The notes under the pieces are model-generated. The model saw only the letters and a program-made list of their open reading frames with translations, did not search any database and had not been told where the DNA came from. Positions 8,484-17,838 of a stretch of 64,000 nt of DNA are shown here, piece after piece. Made by a program: the position numbers and the translations under genes. Origin of the DNA: Bacteroidales bacterium (lineage in GTDB: Bacteria; Bacteroidota; Bacteroidia; Bacteroidales; VadinHA17); contig JAGNKY010000003.1 in the NCBI GenBank assembly GCA_017999895.1, positions 1 to 64,000 on the forward strand, given 5' to 3'. Position 1 is the first letter of the stretch. Every line of letters starts with the position of its first letter.

Positions 8484-11240
8484 TTATTCTCCGAATTTAA
8501 AATATAATATACCTGACAGAGGTTCGGTGTTTCGATTAAGTAAAAAGATATTTTTCTGGCCTTGAGGTCCAAGTGATTCGGGTGGAAGAAATTTTGTGCC
8601 TATAGGGCTAATGCCGTGAAGGAAGGAAATATCGCCATCAGGAAATGGGGGGGTGACATATCCAGTAGCATATTTTGGCTTCTGTGGCGTGAAAAGATGA
8701 AGGAAAATATCATCAGATGCCGAAATTACGGTAAAGGGATAATTCATAGTTTTTATTCTTACCGAATAAAGGTTGGAATAATATCCTTTGAATTCAGGAT
8801 AGTTCCACGACTCTCCAGTAACAGTATTGTTATAGTTCTTCTCGAAAATACCAAAACTTACTCCTCTCATCCGATTTTTCCATACCCTGTAAGGACCATT
8901 TGCTTCAAGAGTTGCTCCAGTTACTTTTTCTTCAGGAAAGGAAAAAGTGATGCCGAAAAAATCTGCAGTGCCCGAAGGCTTATAATCGTAATCGAGCTTA
9001 AGCCATCCTCCAGGCATCATAGTCCATTTAACATGGCATTCTGTCTTTTCGTCGTATATAATTTCTACGATATAATTCATATCGGACTGATAATGTTTTA
9101 CTTCTCTAAAAACAGGATTAAATCCTATAAACAAGGGCCCATTATTGAAAGGAATTACTTCATTTCCTTTTTTTACTTCATTTATCAATCCGTTTTTTAA
9201 ACTGAAAGAAACTGCAATATCAGCAGATGATAATATCAGATTATCTCCATCTACTTTACCTGTGGCCTTTTCTCCTGCCGGTTTTATAAGTCGTTCTGCC
9301 ATTGAAGCCGGTGAAGTAATATTCCAGCTCCATGTATTAATAAGCCTTCCGAAGGGATCAAAAGCGTTGAGGTAAATTATGTCGAAATCTTTCCAGTTAT
9401 CTGGCAGATTCAGATCTAACCAGCCTTTTTCACCAGGTTTAATAGGGGGAGCATCAAACCTGCGGGGCACTCTGTAACTCTCAGATTGATAAAAAGAATC
9501 TGATAATTTTACCATGTAATAAGTAAAACTGCAACTATTAAGTGAAGTGTAAAAAAATCTGTTCTCCACCTTCAGTTTCCCGTCGAATAATGGTGTAATG
9601 ATTTTCTTTTCAATCCATACGGGGGACCAGACATCCCTTATGGTATAATAACTTCCTTCCTTTTCCCGGAATGGTCCCAATATTCCATCAGGTGCATTAT
9701 TCCCTTTAGTGTCTATCGAATCTTTCTTATCGGTACGTACAACGCCCTCATCTGCGAAGACCCAGAGGAATCCTCCGGCAGAAAGGGGATTTGAACACAT
9801 CAGGTTCCAGTAATCTTCAAGTCCGGCTCCAAGTCCGCCATCAAACAATCCGTGCAGAAACTCTGTTGGGAAAAAAATATCCCTGCCGTTAAAGAATGTC
9901 GAAGTACCATAATTATATGGTATATAATGTTTTGTGTTCATACCGTTGATAGTATGCCATGGTTCTATAAACTGGCGTTTCTGCGGATCATACTTTGCGA
10001 ATTCTTCTCTTAGTTCGGGGTTAAATCCGCCTTCATTACCATTGCTCCATAATATTATACAAGGGTGATTTACATCTCTCTCAACCATCTCTTTTACCAG
10101 TTTCTTTCCAACATTTGTGTCATAAAATTTCTGCCAGCCTGCGAGCTCATCTATAACAAAAAGTCCGAGGGAATCGCAAACATCGAGGAAGTGGCTATCT
10201 GGCGGATAATGGCTCATACGCACCGCATTGATATTCATATCCTTCATAAGGTTTACATCGAGTAAGCTAATTTCCTTTGAAAGTGTTTTCCCTGATGTTG
10301 GCCAGGAACTATGGCGGCAGACACCTCTGAACATAACCTTTACGCCGTTAACATATATACCATCGTTTTGTTTTACTTCCACCGTTCTGAAACCAAACTT
10401 CTGAATTACCCTGTGAATTACCGACTCACCTTGTTTAAGGCTCACAACTACACGGTAAAGGTTTGGAAACTCCGGGCTCCATAGTAAAGGATTATTTAAT
10501 TTCCCATTAATTAACTTATAAGTCTCGCCTTTTTCAAAATTGGTCATCATTATCTCTCCCACATCTTCTCCTTCAAGTGTTTGTATTCTCGCTTCGACTG
10601 TTTTAAGGCTCTTATTCCCATTTAAGTAAAGTTCAGCCGTGAAGGTACCGTCAGCCCTTGCATCAATTGCAACGTGGCTTATAAACTCATCCGGCACAAT
10701 TTCGAGGTAAACAGGTCTAAATATCCCGCCGAAAACCCAGTAATCAGCAATCCTTTCGGCCCTGTTAACCGATTGATTCGATGACATCTTGCTCACAGTC
10801 ACCTCGAGTAGATTCTTTGAGCCGGGTTTTACGAGTTTTGTTATTTCATATTTAAACCTGTAAAAAGAACCCTGGTGAACAGGACCAGCCAGCTTTCCGT
10901 TTATCTTAACTTCGGTGTCGGTCATTGAACCTTCAAAAACAATGAATATTCTTTTGCCGCGGGCAGATGCCGGAAGAGTAAACTCATGTCTGTAAAAACC
11001 CTGTTCGTCGGCAAGCTGTTTGTCTCGTCCATAATTGTAAGTCCCGAAGCCCTGAAGTTCCCAACATGACGGAACAGGTATTTTTGTCCAGTAACCACTG
11101 TTGAGGCCCTTCGTGCAATAGAAATCCCATTGCACGGTAATATCTTTGTCTATTCCAGATAAATAAATAATCTCAGTGTTCTGTGCTCTCGCAAAAACAA
11201 ATAATGATGAAAGAATTAAAATAGAAAATAGGTTCTTCAT
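8484..11240 (-). CDS. Exported glycoside hydrolase family 2 enzyme (beta-galactosidase-like)
   Basis: A 918-residue enzyme with a cleavable signal peptide (VFARAQ, about residue 20). The order is that of GH2: a sugar-binding jelly-roll (about 30-185), an immunoglobulin-like domain (185-295), a TIM barrel (295-600) and extra C-terminal beta domains. The GH2 signature HPCIILWSNGNEGG gives the likely acid/base Glu403, and FFPTEFLHGL gives Glu460 as the likely nucleophile. RHSSWP and RMSHYPPDS are further family marks. It probably removes non-reducing beta-linked sugars in the periplasm or outside the cell; the exact sugar cannot be read. It stands alone on its strand, 133 bases from the DUF1080 gene, back to back with the GH106-like gene. 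Confidence 0.85.
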   Translation of the reverse strand: MKNLFSILILSSLFVFARAQNTEIIYLSGIDKDITVQWDFYCTKGLNSGYWTKIPVPSCWELQGFGTYNYGRDKQLADEQGFYRHEFTLPASARGKRIFIVFEGSMTDTEVKINGKLAGPVHQGSFYRFKYEITKLVKPGSKNLLEVTVSKMSSNQSVNRAERIADYWVFGGIFRPVYLEIVPDEFISHVAIDARADGTFTAELYLNGNKSLKTVEARIQTLEGEDVGEIMMTNFEKGETYKLINGKLNNPLLWSPEFPNLYRVVVSLKQGESVIHRVIQKFGFRTVEVKQNDGIYVNGVKVMFRGVCRHSSWPTSGKTLSKEISLLDVNLMKDMNINAVRMSHYPPDSHFLDVCDSLGLFVIDELAGWQKFYDTNVGKKLVKEMVERDVNHPCIILWSNGNEGGFNPELREEFAKYDPQKRQFIEPWHTINGMNTKHYIPYNYGTSTFFNGRDIFFPTEFLHGLFDGGLGAGLEDYWNLMCSNPLSAGGFLWVFADEGVVRTDKKDSIDTKGNNAPDGILGPFREKEGSYYTIRDVWSPVWIEKKIITPLFDGKLKVENRFFYTSLNSCSFTYYMVKLSDSFYQSESYRVPRRFDAPPIKPGEKGWLDLNLPDNWKDFDIIYLNAFDPFGRLINTWSWNITSPASMAERLIKPAGEKATGKVDGDNLILSSADIAVSFSLKNGLINEVKKGNEVIPFNNGPLFIGFNPVFREVKHYQSDMNYIVEIIYDEKTECHVKWTMMPGGWLKLDYDYKPSGTADFFGITFSFPEEKVTGATLEANGPYRVWKNRMRGVSFGIFEKNYNNTVTGESWNYPEFKGYYSNLYSVRIKTMNYPFTVISASDDIFLHLFTPQKPKYATGYVTPPFPDGDISFLHGISPIGTKFLPPESLGPQGQKNIFLLNRNTEPLSGILYFKFGE

Positions 11241-11399
11241 AAGTTTTTTTTGTACACTAAGATAGATTTTTTTATATTCTTATCTTTCATTTTTTATCTT
11301 CGTAAATGAATTTTATCCCAAAGTGTAATTGTAACTTTATTTTGTTTAAAACATAGCCGTAGAGCCGGCACAGAGGGACACAAATAAAACCTGATAAAA

Positions 11400-14246
11400 A
11401 TGTTAAAGAAGCAATTTATTACAGTTTTGTTTTTTATTTTAGTTGCAGGCCCTGTTTTCTCACAGCTTGTATGGCCTGAAATAACGTCGGAGACAAAGCC
11501 CTGGACTCGCTGGTGGTGGCCGGGGAGCATAGTAACCCAGAAAGATATTTCGCGTGTAATGGAGCAATACAGTTCCGCAGGTCTGGGCGGACTTGAACTT
11601 ACGGTTATTTATGGCGTTAAAGGCCAGGAAGAGAAATTTATAAACTTCCTCTCTCCAGAATGGATGAAAATGTTCTCCCATACACTTAATGAAGCCAGCC
11701 GGCTTGGAATGGGCATAGATATGGCCAATGCCTCAAGCTGGCCTTTCGGTGGCCCGTGGGTGACTGATGATGATGCCAGCAAATATGTCGCTTTTAAAAG
11801 TTATGCTCTTAAAGGAGGAGAATCATTGAAAGATAGAATTGAATATATACAGGAACCGTTTATCAGATGGAACAGTACTTACAGAGTCGACATCAAAGAA
11901 ATAAAAGATCCTGTTTATATAAACAGGAATCTCCAGCAACTTGCAATCGATCAAATCAGATTCGAAAAACCCATCCCTCTTCAGTCACTTATGGCTTATT
12001 CCGACGACGGAAAGATAATCGACCTTACAGGAAAAGTAGATAATAAAGGTAATTTATTATGGACTGCACCGGTTGGAAACTGGACTCTTTATGCAGTGTT
12101 TATGGGATGGCACGGTAAAATGGTTGAAAGAGCGGGTCCGGGAGGAGAAGGATATGTCATAGATCATTTCTCAAAACAAGCTGTAAAAAACTATCTCAGT
12201 CGTTTCGACAGAGCATTTGAAGGTTACGACATAAGTTATTTGCGAGGTTTTTTCAACGACTCGTATGAAGTGGACGATGCAAGAGGACAGTCAGACTGGA
12301 CTCCTTCCTTTTTTGATGAGTTTATAAAAAGACGCGGATACGACCTTCGAGAACATTTACCAGCATTGTTTCAGAAAGATAATCCCGATAAAAATGTAAG
12401 AATATTGATGGATTACCGTCTTACAATATCAGATCTTATTCTTGACAATTTCACCAGAGGCTGGAGTGAATGGGCACATAAACAGGGAAAAATAACCCGT
12501 AATCAGGCTCACGGTTCTCCGGGAAATATTCTCGATCTTTATGCTGCATCAGATATTCCGGAAACCGAAGGCACTGAAATCCTTCGTATGAAATTCGGAA
12601 CATCGGCAGCAAATGTTACAGGCAAAAAGCTCGCCTCGGCTGAAGCTGCCACGTGGCTCGATGAACACTTTTCTTCAAACCTTTCAGACATAAAAAAAGC
12701 TGTCGACAAATTTTTCATATCCGGAGTAAATCATATCCTGTACCATGGAACATGCTATTCTCCTCCTGATGAGCCCTGGCCGGGATTTCAATTCTATGCA
12801 GCCGTCGAGCTCAATCCTGCCAATCCTGTCTGGAACGATTTTCATGCTCTCAACGATTACGTTACAAGGGTTCAATCGTTCATGCAGACAGGCAAACCCG
12901 ACAATGAATTGTTACTCTATTTCCCTGTTTTCGACAGATATGCCGATTACAACAATGCCATGCTCGAACATTTCGACGGTATAAACAAAGGATTTTCAGG
13001 ATCTCATTTTATGAACGCAGCAGAATATCTTACAAAAAAGGGTTACACTTTCGATTTTGTCTCCGATAATCAAATAAAGAACTGCAGAATATATATGGGT
13101 AATCTCGTAACTGAAGGTAATACGGGTTATAAAGCTATTCTGGTTCCACAGTGTAAATATATGCCGGTCGAGACTTTCAATAAACTGATCAACCTTGCAG
13201 ATGATGGTGCTATAATTATATTATACGGAGAATTGCCTCAGGATGTTTCAGGATTCAAAGATTTCGAACTCAACCATGAGATTTTTGAACATCTCAAAGA
13301 TCAGCTTAAATTTCAGAGCTCCGGAAACCAGGGAATCAAAACAGCAATCTCAGGTTCAGGAAAAGTGGTTATGGGCGACGACATTGATGCTTTACTCGAG
13401 GTTGCAGGCGTACAAAATGAATCTTTTTCCGATTACGGACTTCAGTTCTGCAGACGAAAAGATACCGACGGAACAATCTATTTTGTTTATAACGAATCCG
13501 ATAAACCTTTTGCTTCTTATGTAAAGCTTGAATCATCTGCCAGGTCGGCAGGACTTTTTAATCCGATGACCGGTGAAAAAGGAACGACAAAAATCAGAAA
13601 ATCAGCCGACGGGAAGCCTGAATTATATTTGAAATTGTTACCTTATGAAACAATAATAATAAAAGTATTTCGAAAGAACGTTTCCGATGAATCCTATCCT
13701 TTCTATGAGCCTGTCGGCAATTCTGTCAATATTGAAGGTGAATGGAATCTGCAATTCGAAAGCGGAGGCCCTGTTATTCCTTCATCTGTTAAATTAAGTG
13801 AGCCTGGTTTATGGTCAGAATTTGGAGGAGATGATTATAATAATTTTTCAGGTTCAGCAGTATATAGTACAACATTTGCTCAGCCGGCCGTTAAAGGAAA
13901 ATATTTTATGCTCGACTTTGGAAAAGTGTATGAAAGTGCAGAGGTGAAACTCAATGGAGAATATTTCACAACTCTTATCGGCCCTTACTTCCAGATTGTT
14001 GTTCCGGCTGGCAAGATTAAAAAATCAAATCTTATTGAAATCAAAGTATCGAATCTTGCCGCAAACAGGATTGCTTATATGGACAGAAAAGGTATCGAAT
14101 GGAAAAAATTTTATAATGTAAACTTTGCCTCCCGTCTGCCCCAAAACAGAAAAAACGGATTGTTTGATGCTTCAGCCTGGCCTGTAAGGCCATCCGGAAT
14201 GAAAGGACCAATTACTATAACAGCTGTCAAAATGATAAAAAGATGA
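11400..14246 (+). CDS. Exported GH106-like alpha-L-rhamnosidase
   Basis: A 948-residue protein with a signal peptide (LVAGPVFSQ). The opening block KPWTRWWWPGSIVTQKDISR, then GLGGLELTVIYG, GMGIDMANASSWPFGGPWV and FNDSYEVDDA are typical of the GH106/alpha-L-rhamnosidase family. After the barrel comes a long beta region ending in a galactose-binding-like module (IEGEWNLQFESGG through GDDYNNFSGSAVYSTTF, about residues 775-930) of the kind that closes GH106 proteins. It would release terminal rhamnose from plant pectin side chains or bacterial polysaccharides. It is divergent from the GH2 gene and precedes GH5, so the three form a glycosidase cluster, but no SusC/SusD pair is present. Confidence 0.78.
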   Translation: MLKKQFITVLFFILVAGPVFSQLVWPEITSETKPWTRWWWPGSIVTQKDISRVMEQYSSAGLGGLELTVIYGVKGQEEKFINFLSPEWMKMFSHTLNEASRLGMGIDMANASSWPFGGPWVTDDDASKYVAFKSYALKGGESLKDRIEYIQEPFIRWNSTYRVDIKEIKDPVYINRNLQQLAIDQIRFEKPIPLQSLMAYSDDGKIIDLTGKVDNKGNLLWTAPVGNWTLYAVFMGWHGKMVERAGPGGEGYVIDHFSKQAVKNYLSRFDRAFEGYDISYLRGFFNDSYEVDDARGQSDWTPSFFDEFIKRRGYDLREHLPALFQKDNPDKNVRILMDYRLTISDLILDNFTRGWSEWAHKQGKITRNQAHGSPGNILDLYAASDIPETEGTEILRMKFGTSAANVTGKKLASAEAATWLDEHFSSNLSDIKKAVDKFFISGVNHILYHGTCYSPPDEPWPGFQFYAAVELNPANPVWNDFHALNDYVTRVQSFMQTGKPDNELLLYFPVFDRYADYNNAMLEHFDGINKGFSGSHFMNAAEYLTKKGYTFDFVSDNQIKNCRIYMGNLVTEGNTGYKAILVPQCKYMPVETFNKLINLADDGAIIILYGELPQDVSGFKDFELNHEIFEHLKDQLKFQSSGNQGIKTAISGSGKVVMGDDIDALLEVAGVQNESFSDYGLQFCRRKDTDGTIYFVYNESDKPFASYVKLESSARSAGLFNPMTGEKGTTKIRKSADGKPELYLKLLPYETIIIKVFRKNVSDESYPFYEPVGNSVNIEGEWNLQFESGGPVIPSSVKLSEPGLWSEFGGDDYNNFSGSAVYSTTFAQPAVKGKYFMLDFGKVYESAEVKLNGEYFTTLIGPYFQIVVPAGKIKKSNLIEIKVSNLAANRIAYMDRKGIEWKKFYNVNFASRLPQNRKNGLFDASAWPVRPSGMKGPITITAVKMIKR

Positions 14247-14420
14247 GTCGGGCAATTAACTAATCGCGAATAATATTACAAAATAACTCATTTAATAATT
14301 TTAAAATACATCACATATATATATCATTTTCATTTAGTTAATGATTTCTAATATCCCGATTCAATGGCTATATTTTAATATTCTTATAAATTTTCTCATC
14401 TTTTACTTTTATTTTTACTT

Positions 14421-14428
14421 TATATTTG
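14421..14428 (+). promoter_or_regulatory. -7 promoter box for the GH5 gene
   Basis: TATATTTG matches TAnnTTTG exactly and ends 17 bases before the ATG at 14446. Transcription would begin near 14435. The GH5 gene therefore probably has its own promoter and is not read only from the upstream GH106-like gene. Confidence 0.45.
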
Positions 14429-14445
14429 GATAAATAATAGCTTAT

Positions 14446-15606
14446 ATGAAAAAATTCAAAACATCGCGCAGGGAATTCATTCTCAAAACAACCTTTGCAG
14501 CAGCTTCAATGGCATTTGTGCGAGATTTTACCTTTGGCTCGCCAGAGCCTGCAAAAAACAAACTCCCAAGGTGGAAAGGATTTAATCTGCTCGATTTCTT
14601 TTCGGCAAATCCACCAAGAAATCCTCAGATGAACAAGACAACCGAAGATGATCTTAAGTGGATGCGGGATTGGGGCTTTGACTTTGTAAGAATACCTATG
14701 GCATATCCAAGATACCTTAAATTCGACAGTTCAAAAAACATTTCAGCAGATGAAATCTATAATTATAACCCTGCCGTACTGGATGAAATAGACAAACTTA
14801 TTTATCTGGCACATAAATATAATTTGCATGTAAGTCTGAACCTTCACAGGGCACCGGGCTACTGTATCAATGCCGGCTTTCATGAGCCTTTCAATCTGTG
14901 GAAAGATATGGAGGCACAGGAAGCATTCTCAGCGCACTGGGGAATGTGGGCTGAGAGGTATAAAAATATATCATCCGATAAGTTAAGTTTCGATCTGCTT
15001 AATGAGCCGGCATATATTGAAGATATGAATGATCAGTTTGCCAGTAAAACAGCACTCGCCGGCGATGTGTACAAAAAAGTTGCGGAGAAAGCTGTAAATT
15101 CGATACGTAAAGCCAGTCCCGACAGATTGATTATTGCAGACGGGAATAATGGCGGCAACGATGTAACGCCGGAACTGTTTGATCTTGGCATAGCACAGAG
15201 CTGCAGGGGATATTATCCACATTATGTTTCGCATTACCAGGCCTCGTGGGTATGGAAAGACCCCTCTAAGGCGCCTGTTCCGGTATGGCCAGGTATTATT
15301 GACGGAAAAGAATTCAGCAGGAAAAACCTTGAAAATTTTTATAAACCATGGATAGAAGCTTGTTCAAAGGGTATTGGAGTCCACTGCGGCGAGTGCGGAT
15401 GTTATAACAGAACCCCGCATAATGTTTTCCTTGCATGGTTTGAAGATGTCCTGAGTATCCTTACCGCAGCAGGCATTGGCTATGCTCTGTGGAATTTCAA
15501 GGGAGATTTTGGTATTCTTGATTCAAAACGCAGCGACATAAAATATACCGATTGGTACGGACATGAACTTGATAGCAAACTACTTAATCTGCTTCAAAGA
15601 TATTGA
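14446..15606 (+). CDS. Glycoside hydrolase family 5 enzyme with a twin-arginine signal
   Basis: A 386-residue (beta/alpha)8 enzyme. The N-terminus has a Tat-type signal (SRREFILKT followed by a hydrophobic, Ala-rich stretch), implying export in folded form. GH5 features are RIPMAYPRY near residue 82, LHRAPGY near 133, acid/base Glu187 in FDLLNEPA and the likely nucleophile Glu316 in GVHCGECGCYN. These fit an endo-acting beta-glucanase or mannanase-type GH5; the subfamily cannot be fixed from the sequence alone. Cys314, Cys317 and Cys319 cluster around the nucleophile, which is unusual and could reflect a disulfide or metal site. It lies 200 bases after the GH106-like gene with its own promoter box. 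Confidence 0.83.
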   Translation: MKKFKTSRREFILKTTFAAASMAFVRDFTFGSPEPAKNKLPRWKGFNLLDFFSANPPRNPQMNKTTEDDLKWMRDWGFDFVRIPMAYPRYLKFDSSKNISADEIYNYNPAVLDEIDKLIYLAHKYNLHVSLNLHRAPGYCINAGFHEPFNLWKDMEAQEAFSAHWGMWAERYKNISSDKLSFDLLNEPAYIEDMNDQFASKTALAGDVYKKVAEKAVNSIRKASPDRLIIADGNNGGNDVTPELFDLGIAQSCRGYYPHYVSHYQASWVWKDPSKAPVPVWPGIIDGKEFSRKNLENFYKPWIEACSKGIGVHCGECGCYNRTPHNVFLAWFEDVLSILTAAGIGYALWNFKGDFGILDSKRSDIKYTDWYGHELDSKLLNLLQRY

Positions 15607-15705
15607 ACTTTAAAATTTTATACCCGAACACCGTCTGTCAATCAATCGTTCGGCCCCGAACCACGAAGTTAAAAACCCGAAGCTGAGACTCTATTATTTA
15701 ATTAT

Positions 15706-16989
15706 TTAATCGTTTAGTGCCTGGTAGACCATTGCCTTGAACTTGTTTTCAATTTCGCCATGGCTTAGAGGAACCTGCTGCATAAACAGAAGGCCTACAA
15801 GTCTTTCTTTAGGATCCGCCCAGTAAGTTGTACTGAAAAATCCACCCCACGAAAATGAACCTTCTGATACGCCAAGCACTGTTTGACCTCTTTGTGTAGT
15901 AATTTCAAAACCCAATCCGAATTTATTATATCCGAGACTTAGGTCGCCTATCTGGTTCGAAGTAATAATTTCCACTGTTCGTCTTGACAAAAGTTTTACG
16001 CCATTGTATTCTCCTTTGTTGAGCAGCATCTGTAAGAAGACCGCATAATCTCTTATAGTCGAACTAAGCCCGGCCCCTCCTGAATAGTACGTGCCTTCAA
16101 TAATAGGGTAGTTGACCATGTCGGGAGGCATTGGTACAACATGATTTGCGTATTCTGTATTTACTTTTACAAGTCTATCTTTTTTGTCTTCAGGCAGATA
16201 AAAATAAGTATCATTCATTCCGAGGGGTTCAAAAATATGTTTTCTGAAATAGTCGTTAAGGCTTTCACCCGACCATATTTCGACAAGATAACCAAGTAGA
16301 TCCGCATTGAGTCCATAGGTGAATTTTTCGCCAGGGTGATGAGCCAGTGGAAGCTGGCCAAGGGCTCTCATTTTTTCTCCCAATAATATTTTATCGCTCA
16401 CAAAACCTGCAGGTATTTTATACTTAGCATAAATTGCTCTCATCATCGGCGAACCGATATCAGGATAGTCTATACCTGATGTATGTGTAAGTAGATGACG
16501 CACAGTTATTTCGCTTTTTGCCGGAATTGTTGTAAAAGTTGTGTCTTTCTCATTAAATTTATCAATCACTTTTGGTTGTTTAAATTCAGGAATATATTTT
16601 GACACAGGGTCATCTAGAAGAAATTTTCCTTCCTCGAACAACATCATTGCAGCAATGCTTGTTATGGCTTTTGTCTGGGATGCAATTCTAAAAATATCGT
16701 CTGTTTGCAGGGTTTTTTTTGTTGTTAGATCGCTTACTCCGAATGCTTTATTATATACTATCTTACCATCGCGGGCAATAAATGCTACGGCTCCGGCAGT
16801 CCAGCTGCTGTCAACTGCCGACTGCAACATTCTGTCAATACGGGAAAGACGTGCCGAAGACATACCGGCTGTCTCAGGAGCAGATTCTTTTAAAGTCTGA
16901 ATTTTCTTCGAATACTGTTTTCCCTCATTACATGAATTTGTCAATATGAGGAATAGAACACTTATTAAAAAGATAAATGATTTTTTCAT
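15706..16989 (-). CDS. Beta-lactamase-fold serine hydrolase lipoprotein
   Basis: A 427-residue lipoprotein with lipobox LTNSC (Cys20). The class C beta-lactamase/esterase fold is shown by the SxxK motif Ser104-Gln-Thr-Lys107 (RIASQTKAI), VRHLLTHTSGIDYP, GEKFTYGLNADLLGYLVE, LGMNDTYF, GGAGLSSTIRDYAVFLQMLL and a C-terminal GGFFSTTYWADPKERL segment. Family members are esterases, D-aminopeptidases or peptidoglycan-linked hydrolases more often than true beta-lactamases, so antibiotic resistance should not be assumed. It faces the GH5 gene and is separated from the divergent nitroreductase gene by about 240 bases. Confidence 0.83.
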   Translation of the reverse strand: MKKSFIFLISVLFLILTNSCNEGKQYSKKIQTLKESAPETAGMSSARLSRIDRMLQSAVDSSWTAGAVAFIARDGKIVYNKAFGVSDLTTKKTLQTDDIFRIASQTKAITSIAAMMLFEEGKFLLDDPVSKYIPEFKQPKVIDKFNEKDTTFTTIPAKSEITVRHLLTHTSGIDYPDIGSPMMRAIYAKYKIPAGFVSDKILLGEKMRALGQLPLAHHPGEKFTYGLNADLLGYLVEIWSGESLNDYFRKHIFEPLGMNDTYFYLPEDKKDRLVKVNTEYANHVVPMPPDMVNYPIIEGTYYSGGAGLSSTIRDYAVFLQMLLNKGEYNGVKLLSRRTVEIITSNQIGDLSLGYNKFGLGFEITTQRGQTVLGVSEGSFSWGGFFSTTYWADPKERLVGLLFMQQVPLSHGEIENKFKAMVYQALND

Positions 16990-17231
16990 GATTTTGATTT
17001 TTATCTTAATATTCTGAAAATAAATATAATAACACTAAAAAGTAAATTATCTTTAATAAGAATAATAGTTAATAATTAGAATGTTTCATAATGCAAGCTG
17101 TAAGTTAATCAAATTTTTTTAAAGTAAGAATTTATCATCATTTTTAAACGCCAAATAAATTTTTGAAATAAGCAGTAATAATTAATTTTTAATATATTAT
17201 TTTAGTACTTAAATTATAATTTTAAAAAATT

Positions 17232-17810
17232 ATGGCTATAAATACGAGGATATCAATTTTCTTATCACTGTTAATTATCTGTGGTAGTCAGTTACTTAAA
17301 GCTCAGTCAACGGGTAACGCCGTTGTTGATGCGATTCTTTCCGGTTATTCGGTACGTGCCTATACTACACAGCCTGTAACCGATCAGCAGCTCGAACTTA
17401 TTTTGAAGTGTGGAATAAAGGCTCCGAGTGCTCGCAACGGGCAGCCATGGAAGTTTACTGTAATCCGCGATGAAGCCACTATGAAGGAAATAATAAAAGA
17501 TGCGGTAGCCGGAAATGTACTGATAATTGTGTCAGGATCAGAAACACAACAGGTCGGTGTTAATGTTGATTTCGACTGCGGGCTGGCTACACATAGTATG
17601 TTTGTAGCGGCCGAAGGTCTTGGACTTGGAGCCAGGATTTACGGTGGGCCTGTAGCAGCGGTAAATCAAAAACGGGTAGCTTATAAGATTCCAGAAGGTT
17701 ATCGGCCTATCGTAGTGTTGCGAATTGGCAACAAAGATAAAAGTGTGGATGCCGTTTCTGCAGCAACACCAAGAAAACCATTTGAAGAGGTTGTGAATTA
17801 CAAGAATTAG
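17232..17810 (+). CDS. Exported nitroreductase-like flavoprotein
   Basis: A 192-residue protein of the nitroreductase family. The FMN-binding N-terminal motif YSVRAYTTQPVTDQQLELIL, the APSARNGQPWKFTVI loop and GLGARIYG near the end are family marks. The first 25 residues (IFLSLLIICGSQLLKAQ) look like a cleavable signal peptide, which is unusual because these FMN enzymes normally work in the cytoplasm. It is shorter than classic NfsB-type enzymes. The physiological substrate is unknown. It converges on the TPR gene with only 28 bases between the stops. Confidence 0.78.
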   Translation: MAINTRISIFLSLLIICGSQLLKAQSTGNAVVDAILSGYSVRAYTTQPVTDQQLELILKCGIKAPSARNGQPWKFTVIRDEATMKEIIKDAVAGNVLIIVSGSETQQVGVNVDFDCGLATHSMFVAAEGLGLGARIYGGPVAAVNQKRVAYKIPEGYRPIVVLRIGNKDKSVDAVSAATPRKPFEEVVNYKN

Positions 17811-17838
17811 TCTTATACTTTTATTGACTCAGTGCAGT

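Noticed and set aside
15624..15653. CCGAAC/GTTCGG inverted repeat between GH5 and the serine hydrolase
   Set aside because: Only six base pairs around an 18-base loop with no T run; too weak to call a terminator.
15706..16989. Beta-lactamase resistance gene
   Set aside because: The fold is present, but the lipoprotein form and family context fit an esterase or peptidase-type serine hydrolase; no resistance claim is supported.
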